Made by a program: the position numbers and the translations under genes. Shown here one piece after another: positions 1 to 11,844 of a stretch of 64,000 nt of DNA. Below the pieces are notes generated by a model that was not told where the DNA came from, did not search any database, and saw only the letters and a list, made by a program, of their open reading frames with translations. Origin of the DNA: Megaleporinus macrocephalus (taxonomy: Eukaryota > Chordata > Actinopteri > Characiformes > Anostomidae); contig CM038719.1 of NCBI GenBank assembly GCA_021613375.1, forward strand, positions 37,132,120-37,196,119, in the 5' to 3' direction. Each line of letters starts with the position of its first letter. The stretch's first letter is position 1.

Positions 1-678
1 CCATATGTTCTCTCTTTCCTCATTCTCTCTTTTTCTATCTTTTTTCTCTAATTCTTTCTTTCTTTCTCTCATTCTTTCTTTCTTTCTCAGTCTCTTCCCT
101 CTATTCTCTCTCTATCCTCTCTTTCTCTGTCTCTCTCCTCCCTCTTCCTTTTACTTTTTTTTACTTCTCTCTCTTCTTTTTCCGCATTACTCTCTTTTTC
201 TTTCTTTTTTACCCTCTGTCTATTCTTACTCCTTCTCTTTCTTTTTCCTCTCGTTACCTCTGTTTGGCTATTATATAATAAGTATGGGTGTGTCAATAGT
301 TACTCTTTCCATACTTTCTTTCTCTACATCTTTTTCCTCTTGTCTATCTTTTCTCACTCGCTTTCTCACCTCTATTCTTTTTTCTTTCTCTACATCTTTT
401 TCCTCTGGTCTCTATTTTCTCTCTTTTCTTTCCCTCTCCCATTTGTCTTACTCTATTCTCTCTCTTTCTCTGTTATCTCTACGTTCTCTTATTTGTCTAT
501 CTCTCTTTTTCTTTCCTCTCTCTTTCTGTTTTAATCTCCTTTCTTTTTACATTTTAATTTTCTTCCTCTCTCTCCTCTTTCTCTCTTTTTCTCATCTATT
601 TCTCTCACTTTATTCCCTCCCTAGCACTCATTCATCTCATACTTTTTATTCTTTCTGCCTCTCATTCGTCCCTCTCTG

Positions 679-740
<62 letters not shown>

Positions 741-900
741 ATTCCCACTTGCTCCCATTTCTCTCACTGTCTGTCTCTATCTCTAGTTCTGTCTATCTCT
801 CACCTGTCTTTATCTCTCGTTCTCCATTTTGTCTCTCTTGATATCTCACCATTCTCTTACTCTATCCATCTCACATTATTCTTTATTCTCTCTCGCTCTC
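1..900. repeat. Polypyrimidine (CT-rich) low-complexity tract with (TC)n core
   Basis: Nearly all bases on the + strand are C or T, with TTTCTC, CTCTTT and TCTC words. A pure (TC)n run lies at about 684-738. Long open frames here encode only Ser/Leu/Phe strings and are not genes. Confidence 0.9.
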
Positions 901-1351
901 TGTGTGTAAGCAGATAACAGACAGAAGCCTGAGGAAACTGATACAGTTAATGATAAATTACAGTGTAAAATGTCTGTGGAGTTGAGTTTAGTGTGAATGT
1001 GAAGTGAGCAGGTTCTCACAGCAGTTAGGTGTGGAGATGTGTGTGTGTGTGTGTGTGTGTGTTGGTGTTGGGTGTGTGTTGGTGTGTCTGCTGAGGAATG
1101 CTGCAGGTCTTTATCTACTCCTTTTTTTTACAGACAGACTCGGTTTCCCACTCGCAGGCCTCACTATTCTCTCACAGCACTTCCTGAAAGGCCCGGTCCA
1201 CAGAAGAACCACTGCTGGTTCCTATTGTTTCTATAAACTGATCTGATTGTAATGTGTATGTTACTTTCACATATATATGAAATATATTACATCAGCATGA
1301 GTATAACATGAGTACCCTACTTCTCTTACTCAGTGTGGTAAGAGCTCTGCT
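901..1351. other. Short unique interval with a (TG)n microsatellite
   Basis: Non-repetitive sequence apart from a (TG)n run at about 1037-1062. No coding exon or recognisable element was seen. Confidence 0.6.
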
Positions 1352-3606
1352 CATGTGCTAGACTGTGCTGTACTGTACAGTACTGTACTACGTTGCTCTA
1401 TTGTACTATATTGTACTATATTGTTCTGTATTGTTCTGTATTGTTCTGTACTGTGCTGTATTGTATTACATTGTACTGTATTGTACTGTGGTGTATTGTA
1501 GGCACTGCATTGTATTGTACTGTGCTGTCTTCCACTGTATTGTATTGTACTGTGCTGTGCTGTGTTCCACTGTATTGTATTGTCTTCCACTGTATTGTAT
1601 TGTACTGTGCTGTGCTGTGTTCCACTGTATTGTATTGTCTTCCTCTGTATTGTATTGTACTGCATTGTATTGTATTGTACTGTGCTGTGTTCCACTGTAT
1701 TGTATTGTACTGCATTGTATTGTATTGTGCTGTGCTGTGCTGTGTTCCACTGTATTGTATCGTACTGTATTATATTATGTTGTACTGTGTTGTATTATAT
1801 TGTATTGCATTGTGCTGTGTTGTATTACATTATATTGTATTGTATTGTATTGTACTATATTGTGCTGTGTGGTACAGTATTGTATTGTATTGTATTGTAT
1901 TGTACTATATTGTGCTGTGTGGTACAGTATTGTATTGTATTGTATTGTATTGTACTATATTGTGCTGTGTGGTACAGTATTGTATTGTATTGTATAGTAT
2001 TGTACTATATCGTGCTGTGTTGCACTGCATTGTACTGTATTGTATTGTATTGTACTATATTGTGCTGTGTGGTACAGTTTTGTACTGTATTGTGTAGCAC
2101 TGTATTGTATTGTACTGCATTGTATTATATTGTGCTGTGCTGTGCTGTGTTCCACTCTATTGTATCATACTGTATTATATTATGTTGTACTGTGTTGTAT
2201 TATATTGTATTGCATTGTGCTGTGTTGTATTACATAATATTGTATTGTGCTGTGTTGTACTATATTGTGCTGTGTTGTACGGTATTGTACTGTATTGTAT
2301 TGTATTGTACTATATTGTGCTGTGTGGTACAGTATTGTACTCTATTGTGTAGCATTGTATTGTATTGTACTATATTATATTATGTTGTACTGTTATGAAT
2401 TGTACTATATTGTGCCGTGTTGCAGTGTATTGTACTGTTATGTATTGTACTATATTGTGCTGTGTGGTACAGTATTGTACTGTATTGTCTTGTATTGTAC
2501 TATATTGTGCTGTGTTGTACGGTATTGTACTGTATTGTATTGTATTGTACTATATTGTGCTGTGTGGTACAGTATTGTACTGTATTGTCTTGTATTGTAC
2601 TATATTGTGCTGTGTTGTACGGTATTGTACTGTATTGTATTGTATTGTACTATATTGTGCTGTGTGGTACAGTATTGTACTCTATTGTGTAGCATTGTAT
2701 TGTATTGTACTATATTATATTATGTTGTACTGTTATGAAATGTACTATATTGTGCCGTGTTGCAGTGTATTGTATTGTGCTGTGTTGTACTATATTGTGC
2801 TGTGTGGTACAGTATTGCACTGTATTGTCTTGTATTGTACTATATTGTGCTGTGTGGTACAGTATTGTACTGTATTGTGTAGCATTGTATTGTATTGTAC
2901 TGCATTGTATTATATTGTGCTGTGCTGTGCTGTGTTCCACTGTATTGTATCATACTGTATTATATTATGTTGTACTATGTTGTATTATTTTGTATTGCAT
3001 TGTGCTGTGTTGTATTACATAATATTGTATTGTGCTGTGTTGTACTATATTGTGCTGTGTTGTACGGTATTGTACTGTATTGTATTGTATTGTACTATAT
3101 TGGGCTGTGTTGTACGGTATTGTACTGTATTGTATTGTATTGTACTATATTGTGCTGTGTGGTACAGTATTGTACTGTATTGTCTTGTATTGTACTATAT
3201 TGTGCTGTGTTGTACGGTATTGTACTGTATTGTATTGTATTGTACTATATTGTGCTGTGTGGTACAGTATTGTACTGTATTGTATTGTATTGTACTATAT
3301 TGGGCTGTGTGGTACAGTATTGTACTGTATTGTGTAGCATTGTATTGTATTGTACTATATTATATTATGTTGTACTGTTATGTATTGTACTATATTGTGC
3401 CGTGTTGCAGTGTATTGTACTGTTATGTATTGTACTATATTGTGCTGTGTGGTACTGCAATGTACTGTATTATATTATTTCGTACTGTGTTATATTATAT
3501 TGTACTGCATTGTACTGCATTGTATTGTACTATATTGTGCTGTGTGGTACAGTATTATACTATATTGTGTAGCACTGTATTATTGTTGTACTATATTATA
3601 TTATGT
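1352..3606. repeat. Pentanucleotide satellite (TGTAT/TGTAC/TGTGC variants)
   Basis: About 2.25 kb built from 5-bp words, chiefly TGTAT, TGTAC, TGTGC and TATAT. Because 5 is not a multiple of 3, each frame cycles through the same five codons, so several overlapping frames stay open and read as repeats of Y-C-I-V-L. Longer blocks recur; for example, the variant beginning TGTGTAGCAT occurs at about 2347, 2687 and 3331. This indicates block duplication on top of the 5-bp period. Confidence 0.93.
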
Positions 3607-4344
3607 ATATAATATAAAGAAAAATAAGTAAAATGAAGAATTTTCTCTATCAACATTAAATAAATCTTACTGTCTGGTATGCGCCAACGTTTTAAACAAT
3701 GAAGGCAGAAATGAAAAGCACAGTGAGCAGAACCAGCGCAGCAGTCCTCTGTGTGATATAACACCCACTAATGAGAGAAGAGTAAACTACAGGGACTGTA
3801 TGTTGAATATACTGTACAATTCTTATAGGAGCTCCTCCCAGTGTCAGTCTTTAAAGAGAGCAGAGAGCAATCTTTAATACAATCTTCTGCTTTATTCGCC
3901 TTAAAAAGCCCCAAAAGACCCCACTGAACATGCTCCTCAGAAAGGTAGGTAGATGTTTCCTGCTTCAGGAGGTTTTACACGGACCAGCTGACCACAGAAA
4001 GAGACGAGTGACTGAATGAATGACCATTAAACTCCCTCAGTCGCTCCACAGAGAGGCTGCAAAGGGCTTTTACATGAGTGATTATAGATTAGTTTATATA
4101 TTAACCACAGGTTATGAAAGATAGTATTTTAGTATAAGTAAAGCACTTTTAATGATAATGAGGTATCTGGAGTAGCTACAGAAGATAGACAGTGTTAGTG
4201 TTTCATAATAATAACATTTTTGTAACAAAACTAAATCATGTTTCAAAACATCACTCGATGTGAAGAAACCGCGAACAAACTGATTCACTGAATCATTTCG
4301 TCTGCAAGTGAATCATTTCATTAAACATACGAACTTTTAATGTC

Positions 4345-4347
<3 letters not shown>
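3607..4347. other. Unique sequence upstream of dlx4
   Basis: Non-repetitive AT-rich DNA between the pentanucleotide array and the microsatellites in front of dlx4. No exon was recognised. It could hold regulatory DNA, but nothing in the sequence proves this. Confidence 0.4.

Positions 4348-4426
<79 letters not shown>
4348..4426. repeat. (TA)n microsatellite
   Basis: Uninterrupted TA dinucleotide run of about 80 bp. Confidence 0.95.
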
Positions 4427-4429
<3 letters not shown>

Positions 4430-4543
4430 GTTTATGAATAATTTTACACATTCCATTAATGTGTTGAATATTAAAGGCCATTTTATTCTTTATTTCTATT
4501 ATTAAAAACCGGGAACTATAGTATTAAGAAAGTAAACCGCATT

Positions 4544-4553
4544 GTTGTTATTA

Positions 4554-4635
<82 letters not shown>
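4544..4635. repeat. (ATT)n-(AAT)n mirror microsatellite
   Basis: An ATT run switches to its reverse complement AAT at about 4600. The whole tract is therefore an inverted repeat able to form a hairpin or cruciform. Confidence 0.93.
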
Positions 4636-4636
4636 G

Positions 4637-4690
<54 letters not shown>

Positions 4691-4709
4691 TAATACAGTT
4701 ATATTGAGA

Positions 4710-4745
<36 letters not shown>

Positions 4746-4761
4746 ATAGATAAATAGATAG

Positions 4762-4859
<98 letters not shown>
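4636..4859. repeat. (GATA)n tetranucleotide array upstream of dlx4
   Basis: About 220 bp of GATA repeats (ATAGATAG phase), interrupted once around 4691-4709 and by a few AAAT variants. It ends about 350 bp before the dlx4 start codon. Confidence 0.95.
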
Positions 4860-4919
4860 GCCACTGCTTTTGCACGTGAGGGTTGCTTGTTTTTCTACTT
4901 TCTTCTTTGTTCTCTCTTA

Positions 4920-5460
4920 AACCGCGTGGGCGTGAAGGCGCCACAGTGCGCGTGCGCGCGTCGGGGCCGGCCCGTGCGCGGACTGTGTGTGCGCTGAAGA
5001 GAAGAGTTCAGATGCACTCGCGCGCGCTCAGATAGTGTGCGAGCAGCTCGCCCTGAGAGCGCGCGGCGTCCGCGGGATTTTACGGCTCTTTAAACATTAT
5101 GATCAAAAATTAAACTTCTTCTTTTTATCGTTCCCCGAACCGGAAATGATTTTTCCTTCTCATGGCCGCGTCCTCCTGGGCTCGCGCTGATGGACCTCGC
5201 GCTGGAGGATGACCATGGCTTCTCTGGCCGACAGTCTGGTGACCTCTGACCCCGCCAAGTCAGCCTTCCTGGAGTTCAGTCACGGTCACGGATACCCGCC
5301 TCGCGCGCAGCCCTACCCGCACTACCCCGCGCACGCGCTGCACGAGCCCCCGGGCTCCAGCGCGGGCCACTACGGCTACCAGAACGCGCCGCCCGCGCGC
5401 GCCTTCCTGCCCCACGGAGGAGGCCTGGGGCACGCGGGCACGCCACATCCGGGTAAGTGT
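4920..5460 (+). promoter_or_regulatory. CpG-rich promoter / 5' UTR region of dlx4
   Basis: GC content and CpG density rise sharply from about 4920 (many CGCG and GCGC words) and run through the first coding exon, in contrast to AT-rich surroundings. This is the usual form of a vertebrate developmental-gene CpG-island promoter. No clear TATA box was found. Upstream ATGs at 4987 (67 codons, ending at 5190) and 5190 (19 codons, ending in TGA at 5247-5249, overlapping the main start out of frame) could act as uORFs if transcription starts early enough. The transcription start is not determined. Confidence 0.6.
5209..5452 (+). CDS. dlx4: dlx4-type homeobox gene, coding exon 1
   Basis: First of three coding exons of a Distal-less-family transcription factor; it encodes the variable N-terminal region before the homeodomain. 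The protein begins MTMASLADSLVTSDPAKSAF. This is the Dlx N-terminal signature, an MTM start followed by a K-S/A-x-F-x-E-F motif. The remainder is rich in Pro, His, Gly and Tyr. The start at 5209 has A at -3; a second in-frame ATG at 5215 has a stronger Kozak context. The exon ends at a GT donor (GTAAGT, 5453-5458) after 244 nt, leaving one base of a split codon that the next exon completes exactly. At 82 residues the N-terminal part is somewhat short for Dlx proteins. Dlx4 is preferred over Dlx6 or Dlx1 because of homeodomain-flank and C-terminal features in the later exons. This may be the dlx4a paralogue, but sequence alone does not settle that. Confidence 0.88.
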
Positions 5461-6459
5461 AGATGATGAACGCGTTAATTAATAATTATAATTATTATTA
5501 ATTAGACATTTACACTTCCATACTTTTACACTACCGTACACTATTAAAGCTCTCGGGCGCGCGGGAGTGTCTGATCACTTCAATTAAGCGGGATTAACTG
5601 AATTCTTTAAAATAAATAAAAAATAAACAAACAAACGAAAAGCGGAGTGGAAAGAAAAAAGAAAATATTAAAATGTATTAAAAATAAATAAATAAAAAAT
5701 TAAAGGTTGTGGTTAATTCGATCTTACTGGTGAATTTAGTTCGCGCGCTCGCCACAGGAGAGGTTCGACGCTCGCGCTCCAGCTCAGCTGGTCGGGACAC
5801 ATTCCGGCAATTTTTAATAAAGTCCTGACAAATCAGCGAACAAACACACAAACACACAAACAAGTAAACAACGGCATCTAAAAGTCTTCAGTCAGATCTT
5901 CTGATCTTCAGTCTGAGCTTTATAAGTCTCAGCGTCCTCCCTGGATCTTCTAGTGTCCTTCACAGCGGTGGGCAGATGTTTGCTTTCTATGAGTTCTCTC
6001 TATTTTGACCAGCTGACCGCAGAACGAGAGGACAGCAGCAGAGCTGAGTGACCATGAAACTCCAACAGCCACGACTAAACTCCTGCACAGATTATAGATT
6101 ATTATTTAAAGGCTTTATTGATCACCAGTCTATTGATAGTCCGGCCTCAAACCCAGATGGGGTCCAGTGGTCGCTGTAGCTGCCGTAGGTTCTTAGTTTC
6201 TCTAGTTTAACGCAGCGTTTCTCCTCAGAGAAGTATAACTGGGTGCTTTGATGAATAAATAAATAAATAAATAAATAAATACACCCAGCTCATTTTTTAA
6301 GTCCTTTAGGTTAAGACATCTTCTACTGACCTGGTCCATCTATCTGTTTACTCCTTCATTTGTTTACGTCATATTTACTGCAGCACAAACCACGAACAAC
6401 AGAAATGTCTTCTATGAAATCTGCCATTTCTTGTGTGTCCGGTTAAATCAGTGTATTTA

Positions 6460-6951
6460 TACAGTACTGAACAAGTTTTAGTCACTTATGGACATTATTA
6501 TATGTACAAATCTATTTTTTTTCAAACATTAAGTTTTTATTAACTTCATTATTTAAATATTAAACAGTATTAATACAGTAAGTATGGCTTTTACATACGT
6601 CAGTGTGTTTATTTAACCCTTTCCAAGCTTTTCCTAAACAACCCAGTATTATTATCAGTTCTCATCTAATACCTGCTTTGACTGCTCAGTACTTCATTAA
6701 GCTAAATCAAGATTTGCTGCTGAAGGAACTGAATACATTCATACAATGTCTGGGGCGTCCAGGAGAAATCTGGAACTACACTTCTTCAAACTGGAGCTCA
6801 AGATATGATCTACTTCTTTTACAATAAGATATTCATGTTACTTTATATTGTATGTATGATTATTTACATCTGTTCTAATCAGATCTGGTGGTGAAAATAT
6901 ACTTATTAAACTATCAGATTACGTGCCTCAGACGTTTTACACAGTAGTGCA
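6460..6951. mobile_element. Tc1/mariner-like non-autonomous element, copy 1
   Basis: Left end at about 6460 reads ACAGTACTGAACAAGTTTTA; the right end is its approximate reverse complement (GTTTTACACAGTAGTGC, 6934-6950). The ends resemble the CAGTACTGTGCAAAAGTCTT terminus common to Tc1/mariner-type elements in fish. The interior (about 6614-6905) recurs in reverse complement at 59920-60190. No intact transposase frame is present. Confidence 0.65.
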
Positions 6952-7380
6952 TGTAACCATATTCTCTACAAAGAGACGTTCTGCTCATTTTAGGCCTCAA
7001 ATGTTACCATATTACCATAATAACATACACACAGTAGGTTTTAAGTTTTGCTTCTGTGTTAAAAGTTAAAAGTATTTTAATTCCTACATACAATGTTTCT
7101 ACTTTAGTTCACGCGGACCAGGTTGTTTAATAATCCTAAAGCCACGTGACCAAAAGACAAAAGAAATGTTCATGTTCATTTCACACATGTTAAAGTTTAC
7201 TGACCCCAAGCTTTCACTGGTCACTCTCTGCAGGACTAGAAATACAGGAGTCATAAAATAATTATTAATATGAAAAGTCGCGCGCTTACTGAACTCAGTT
7301 TCGGTTTGTTTGGATTTGTTGCGGGCAGTTACAGTGATGACCATTAAACTCCCCTACTGACTCATATACTACATGTCAGT

Positions 7381-7387
7381 AGCGTTT

Positions 7388-7425
<38 letters not shown>
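7381..7425. repeat. (AAT)n microsatellite
   Basis: Simple AAT trinucleotide run in intron 1 of dlx4. Confidence 0.9.
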
Positions 7426-7625
7426 GTATTATACCATAGTTATAAGTTTTATTCGATAGTTTGGTTTGAACTGTACTTAAAATTAAGCACGTTCTTAACT
7501 TTTACTAGGAGCGCATAAGCAACAACTTTTTTATTTTGTTTGTTTGTTTGTTTGTTTATTTAAAAACGGCGTTTTATTCTTTAATAAAGTGTTGGAACTT
7601 CTACCACATCAAAGTGGCTTTATTT

Positions 7626-8235
7626 ATTAATATTAGAATTAGTTTTAGTATTAGTGTTAGTGTCATTATAAATATTAACACTAGTATAAGTATTAATAGA
7701 ATTTGTGTTAGTATAGATTATTTGTATTAGTTTTAGTACTGATATTAGTATTAGTGTTAGCATTAGTGTAGGTATTAATATAAGTATTGGTGTTAGTATT
7801 AATGTTAGTATCAATATGAGTATTACTGTTAGCACTAGTGTAAGTATTAATATAGATATTAGTGTTAGTATTAGTGTTAGTGTCAATATAAATATTAACG
7901 CTAGTATAAGTATTAATAGAATTTGTGTTAGTATTGATTCTTTGTATTGGTTTTAATACTGGTATTAGTTTTAGTGTTAGCATTATGATAGATATGTGTT
8001 AGTATTGGTGTTAGTATTAATGTTAGTATCAATATGAGTATTACTGTTAGCATTAGTGTAAGTATTAATACAGATAATAGTATTATTATTAATATGAGTA
8101 TTACTGTTTTCATTGGTGTAAGTTTTAATATAGATATTAGCGTTAGTATTAATATGAGTATTATCGTAAGTAGCGTAAGTATTAATGTAAGTATTAGTAT
8201 GATACTTAGTATTAGTATTAATATTAGTATTATTT
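7626..8235. repeat. Degenerate hexanucleotide array (TTAGTA/TTAGTG)
   Basis: About 600 bp of diverged 6-bp units, mainly TTAGTA, TTAGTG and AATATT variants. The reverse strand reads as Thr/Asn- and Leu/Ile-rich open frames, as expected from a 6-bp (two-codon) period. It is related to TTAG-type repeats but lacks the canonical TTAGGG telomere unit. Confidence 0.8.
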
Positions 8236-8327
8236 TAACGTACAGTATCTTCGTTTATGTGCTGAAAGCAATGCTTGTATATGGAACTATGACCAGTCAT
8301 TTAAATATATACGTGGTTCTTGGTGTG

Positions 8328-8331
<4 letters not shown>

Positions 8332-8366
<35 letters not shown>
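8332..8366. repeat. (CA)n microsatellite
   Basis: Short run of CA dinucleotides ending in CGCACACCGC. Confidence 0.92.
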
Positions 8367-8371
<5 letters not shown>

Positions 8372-8814
8372 CGCACCCCACCCGCCTTTAGCGCGAGCAG
8401 GACAGTTACATGTAAATATATGATCAAAGCCCATAAACAGCCCCTAATAACAGATTACTCACGCGCTGGTAATGATGTTAAACCACTGTCAACACCAGCT
8501 CTGGCTGGACACTGCGTCAGGTTTCCATTCAAACATACATCTATTAGCACATGTGGGTTATATTCAATATATTCAATCCGTATTAGTCACATATAGATAT
8601 TAAACTATACGCTGTAAAACAATATCCGTAAACAGAGACCACGAGTTACTCACATCTACCAGCTTCTACTTATAAACTCAGTACACGTGTCGAAATAAGC
8701 AAAACAGCTACAAACTAAACTCTAAACACGCGCACAAAAAATATTAAAATGAAATGAAAATATCGTTCTCTAAATAATTTAACATTCAAAAGCAAACAGA
8801 TAACATCGACACAC

Positions 8815-9075
8815 ATGCGTGACGTCATGTGAATACACGGACACGTTTTCAGATGTTAGATGATGAGTTCAGCAGCTGATGTTGTATTTTTACGTAAATG
8901 CGCGCGCGCGTTTCGACTCCAGTGTGCGCGCTGATCGGGTCCGGTCTGGTCCGGTTCCGGGGTCCTAGACTACAGCCTTAGTGAAGATTTGCATTTGGAG
9001 TTGTTTAAGGCCTGAGTCAAACCTGGCCTAGACCCGTGACGTCACTAAACCAACCTGCAGATAAAAAGTCGCGCT
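8815..9075. promoter_or_regulatory. Candidate intronic regulatory cluster (CRE, octamer, TATA-like)
   Basis: A CpG-enriched patch inside the AT-rich dlx4 intron 1. It holds two perfect palindromic CRE sites TGACGTCA (8820-8827 and 9037-9044), an octamer ATTTGCAT (8987-8994), a CG-alternating run at about 8900, and a TATA-like ATAAAAAG at 9061 spaced 17 bp after the second CRE. The arrangement could be an enhancer or alternative promoter. No transcript evidence exists in the sequence. Confidence 0.4.
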
Positions 9076-9412
9076 TTTTCGCAACGATAGTAATAATCGA
9101 GTCTAATCAACACGAATCACCGATTAACCGTGTGAATGAATAAGACAGTACTGCGTTACAGCGCGTTATAATATTAATATTAATATTAATACTTTACCAG
9201 CCACACAGTTCAACATGATTAGAGTAAGTTTATAAATTTATACTCGCATTAGTGCAGAGCGGCCCTCAGTACTTTATATATAATATAATATTATAATATA
9301 TATAATATTATTTATTAACTTAAACACATCAGTTACATAAACTGATTAAAAGTTGTTCTCTTAACAACAACAACAACAAAAAGGCCATATGATAATCTCT
9401 GTGGTGTTGGGT

Positions 9413-9413
9413 A

Positions 9414-9445
<32 letters not shown>

Positions 9446-9448
9446 GGG
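9413..9448. repeat. (GT)n microsatellite with G-rich tail
   Basis: GT dinucleotide run followed by GTGGGGGGCGG. Confidence 0.9.
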
Positions 9449-9659
9449 CGGTTCGTTGTAGTGTTTTCTAATCAGTTTAATTTAAAGGAAAACAAACGAA
9501 GTATTAGAAGTTCAGTTGTTGGTAAGAATATAATCAATCAAAGTGATTAATTATTTACTCCCTCCAGAAAAATCTGATCTACACGGATCACACAGAACAT
9601 TATTATTAATATAAGACCCACAAGCGCGATTACTAGAGCACTAATATTACTGCTAATAA

Positions 9660-10215
9660 TAATAATAATATCTGAAAAAAGAAATAAAGTAATCTAGTAG
9701 GACAGAGAAAAAATAACAAAAGAATGAAAAAGAAAAGAAAGCTCAGTAGCCTTATCAGAAATAAACACTGAAAGAAAAGGTAAAAAGAGAAAGAAAGAAA
9801 GAAAGAACGCCGAAAGTAAAAAAAGAAAAGACATGAAAAAATAGAGGGAAATATATAAATAAAAAAAGAAAGTAAGAAAGAAAACAAGAAAGAAACACAA
9901 AAACGAAAGAAAAAATAAAGAGAGAGAAATAAATAATAAAAGAAAGAAACGAAAGAGCGAGAAAGAAACAAACACAGAGAAGAAAAAAGAAAGAGAGACA
10001 TAAAGAAAAAGAAAAATTAAGAAAGAATAAAGAGTACTGAAAGATAGAAGAAAATGAACGAAAGAAAAAGACTGAGTTAGAAAAAGATAGAAAGAAGAGA
10101 GTAAGACCGAGGAAAAGGAATGAGGCACGGAATAAGAAAGAAGAAAGAAAGAGAGAGGAATAAAGAATAAAAAAAACAAAGAACAGGGAAAACAAAAAAG
10201 GAAGAAGAATAATTC
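9660..10215. repeat. Polypurine (GAAA-rich) tract
   Basis: About 550 bp of almost pure purines on the + strand, with AAAG, GAAA and AGAG words. Reverse-strand Phe/Leu/Ser-rich open frames come only from this composition. Such tracts can adopt triplex (H-DNA) structure. Confidence 0.9.
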
Positions 10216-10256
10216 TATTATTATAATGTATAAACATTATTATTAACAATAACCAC

Positions 10257-10257
<1 letters not shown>

Positions 10258-10310
<53 letters not shown>

Positions 10311-10312
10311 AA
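10258..10312. repeat. (ATT)n microsatellite
   Basis: Uninterrupted ATT run of about 50 bp at the end of the polypurine region. Confidence 0.93.
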
Positions 10313-10955
10313 GTAGATCAGAATCCGTTTAATCAAACTGACAGCGCGTCGTTAAACTCATAAACTCCTGAACTTATTGTTGTGTGTATTAAACAAACAC
10401 GCCGAACATCAGGAACCCAGCAGCCCGTGATGCTCAACATCTGCACTAAACACAGACACGTGCAATTTAATATTTAGTTTTAACGTTTTAATACTAATTA
10501 AACATGGAGTAAATAAAATATTAATTAAAAATAAAAGTTACATCTTTAAACAAACAAACAGTCCATAATAAAGTGAATGTGTTTTAAACTTTATTAATTT
10601 ATTTATATATTTATTTATGTATTTATTTATTTATTTGTTTATAAGTGACCTGTGTTGATCCCCGTCCTATGAGCTCATCCGGGTAACCTGTTCAGATTAC
10701 GTAATAAATAACAAGTTTAGGATGTATGACTGTAAATAGGAGTTATAGTTACTTTCTGATGTTCACTGATCTGATCTACAGGTGAGGTAGATATACCCTG
10801 TCCAGTCCACTGTCTCCTCCTGTCCTGCTCGCTCAGTCAGATCATCTTCAGATTAGCATCAATTAAAACTTCTCTCTTAGATTAAATACATAGTTAGAAA
10901 TATAAGAGAATCGTCCATTTCTGAGAACTCTAACAACTCAATACACATTCTGTTA

Positions 10956-11223
10956 AAGGGGAATTCCACCCATTTCCCATATTTTTCCATAATCAATGGT
11001 TGAGATGTAAACCATCATTCAGGGTGTTTTTTGTTTCTTTGTTTTTGGTTTTAAAAAATTGCTTAATTGTAGAGAAACATAAAGACTCTTTAAAGTGGTG
11101 GTGATGGGAACCAGGGGTCTACAACAGAAATATGATTATTTTATTTACTATCAGCACCAGCAGTGAACCTACATGTGTCATTGATGATAATAAACCTGAC
11201 AATACACACATACACACACACAC

Positions 11224-11313
<90 letters not shown>

Positions 11314-11727
11314 AAAACAGTACAGAAGACCAAAACACTCATGACTTTCAATGTAAGTGAATGTAAAAAGGTTTTATGTCTAGTTATTATGGAGTATGTC
11401 TTTTGGTCCATTGATCATAAAACTTTCACAGGATTTAAAGAGCAGCCTGGTTTAAATAATATAAATAATAAATGTATTGTTTTTTTTTTTGGACTGCAAC
11501 AAAATATAATGTTAATGAAGATAAATTGGGGAAAATGTGTCTGACACGTTACCCCTTTACCATATACACATATTAAATAAGTTTTGGGCTAAAATGTTAT
11601 TAAAACACTGTCTGGTGACTCAGGCAGGTGTTTATAGCCATTTCATATCATAACCTTCTGTGAAACAGATTTTAGATTTGGTCTATTTAATTATACAGAC
11701 ATTTTGAAATTTGGTGGCATTCCCCTT
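10956..11727. mobile_element. TA-flanked element with AAGGGGAATTCCACC termini, copy 1
   Basis: Left terminus AAGGGGAATTCCACC follows TA. The right terminus GGTGGCATTCCCCTT is its near-perfect reverse complement and is followed by TA. This fits a Tc1/mariner-type non-autonomous transposon. The interior contains a GGTGATGGGAACCAGGGGTC word that recurs in other copies and a (TA)n run at about 11226-11313. No transposase frame is visible. Confidence 0.65.
11226..11313. repeat. (CA)n/(TA)n microsatellite
   Basis: Short CA repeat passing into about 85 bp of TA. Tyr-Ile open frames here are artefacts. Confidence 0.95.
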
Positions 11728-11749
11728 TACCATTCATGGTGAGAATAAC

Positions 11750-11808
11750 AAACTATCTCTCTCCCTCCTTCCTCTCACTCTCTTTGTCTCTCCGCCTTTC
11801 TTTCTCTT

Positions 11809-11844
<36 letters not shown>

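Noticed and set aside
1351..3631. Several open frames of 60-415 codons on both strands
   Set aside because: They are translations of the pentanucleotide satellite (repeating Tyr-Cys-Ile-Val-Leu) and are open in several frames at once.
4502..4944. Reverse-strand Ser-Ile-Tyr-Leu repeat frames
   Set aside because: Translation of the GATA and AAT microsatellites.
4987..5190. 67-codon frame as a separate protein gene
   Set aside because: It lies in the CpG-rich 5' region of dlx4 and its composition follows local GC content. Kept only as a possible uORF.
7626..8235. Interstitial telomere (TTAGGG)n
   Set aside because: The canonical TTAGGG unit is absent; units are TTAGTA and TTAGTG.
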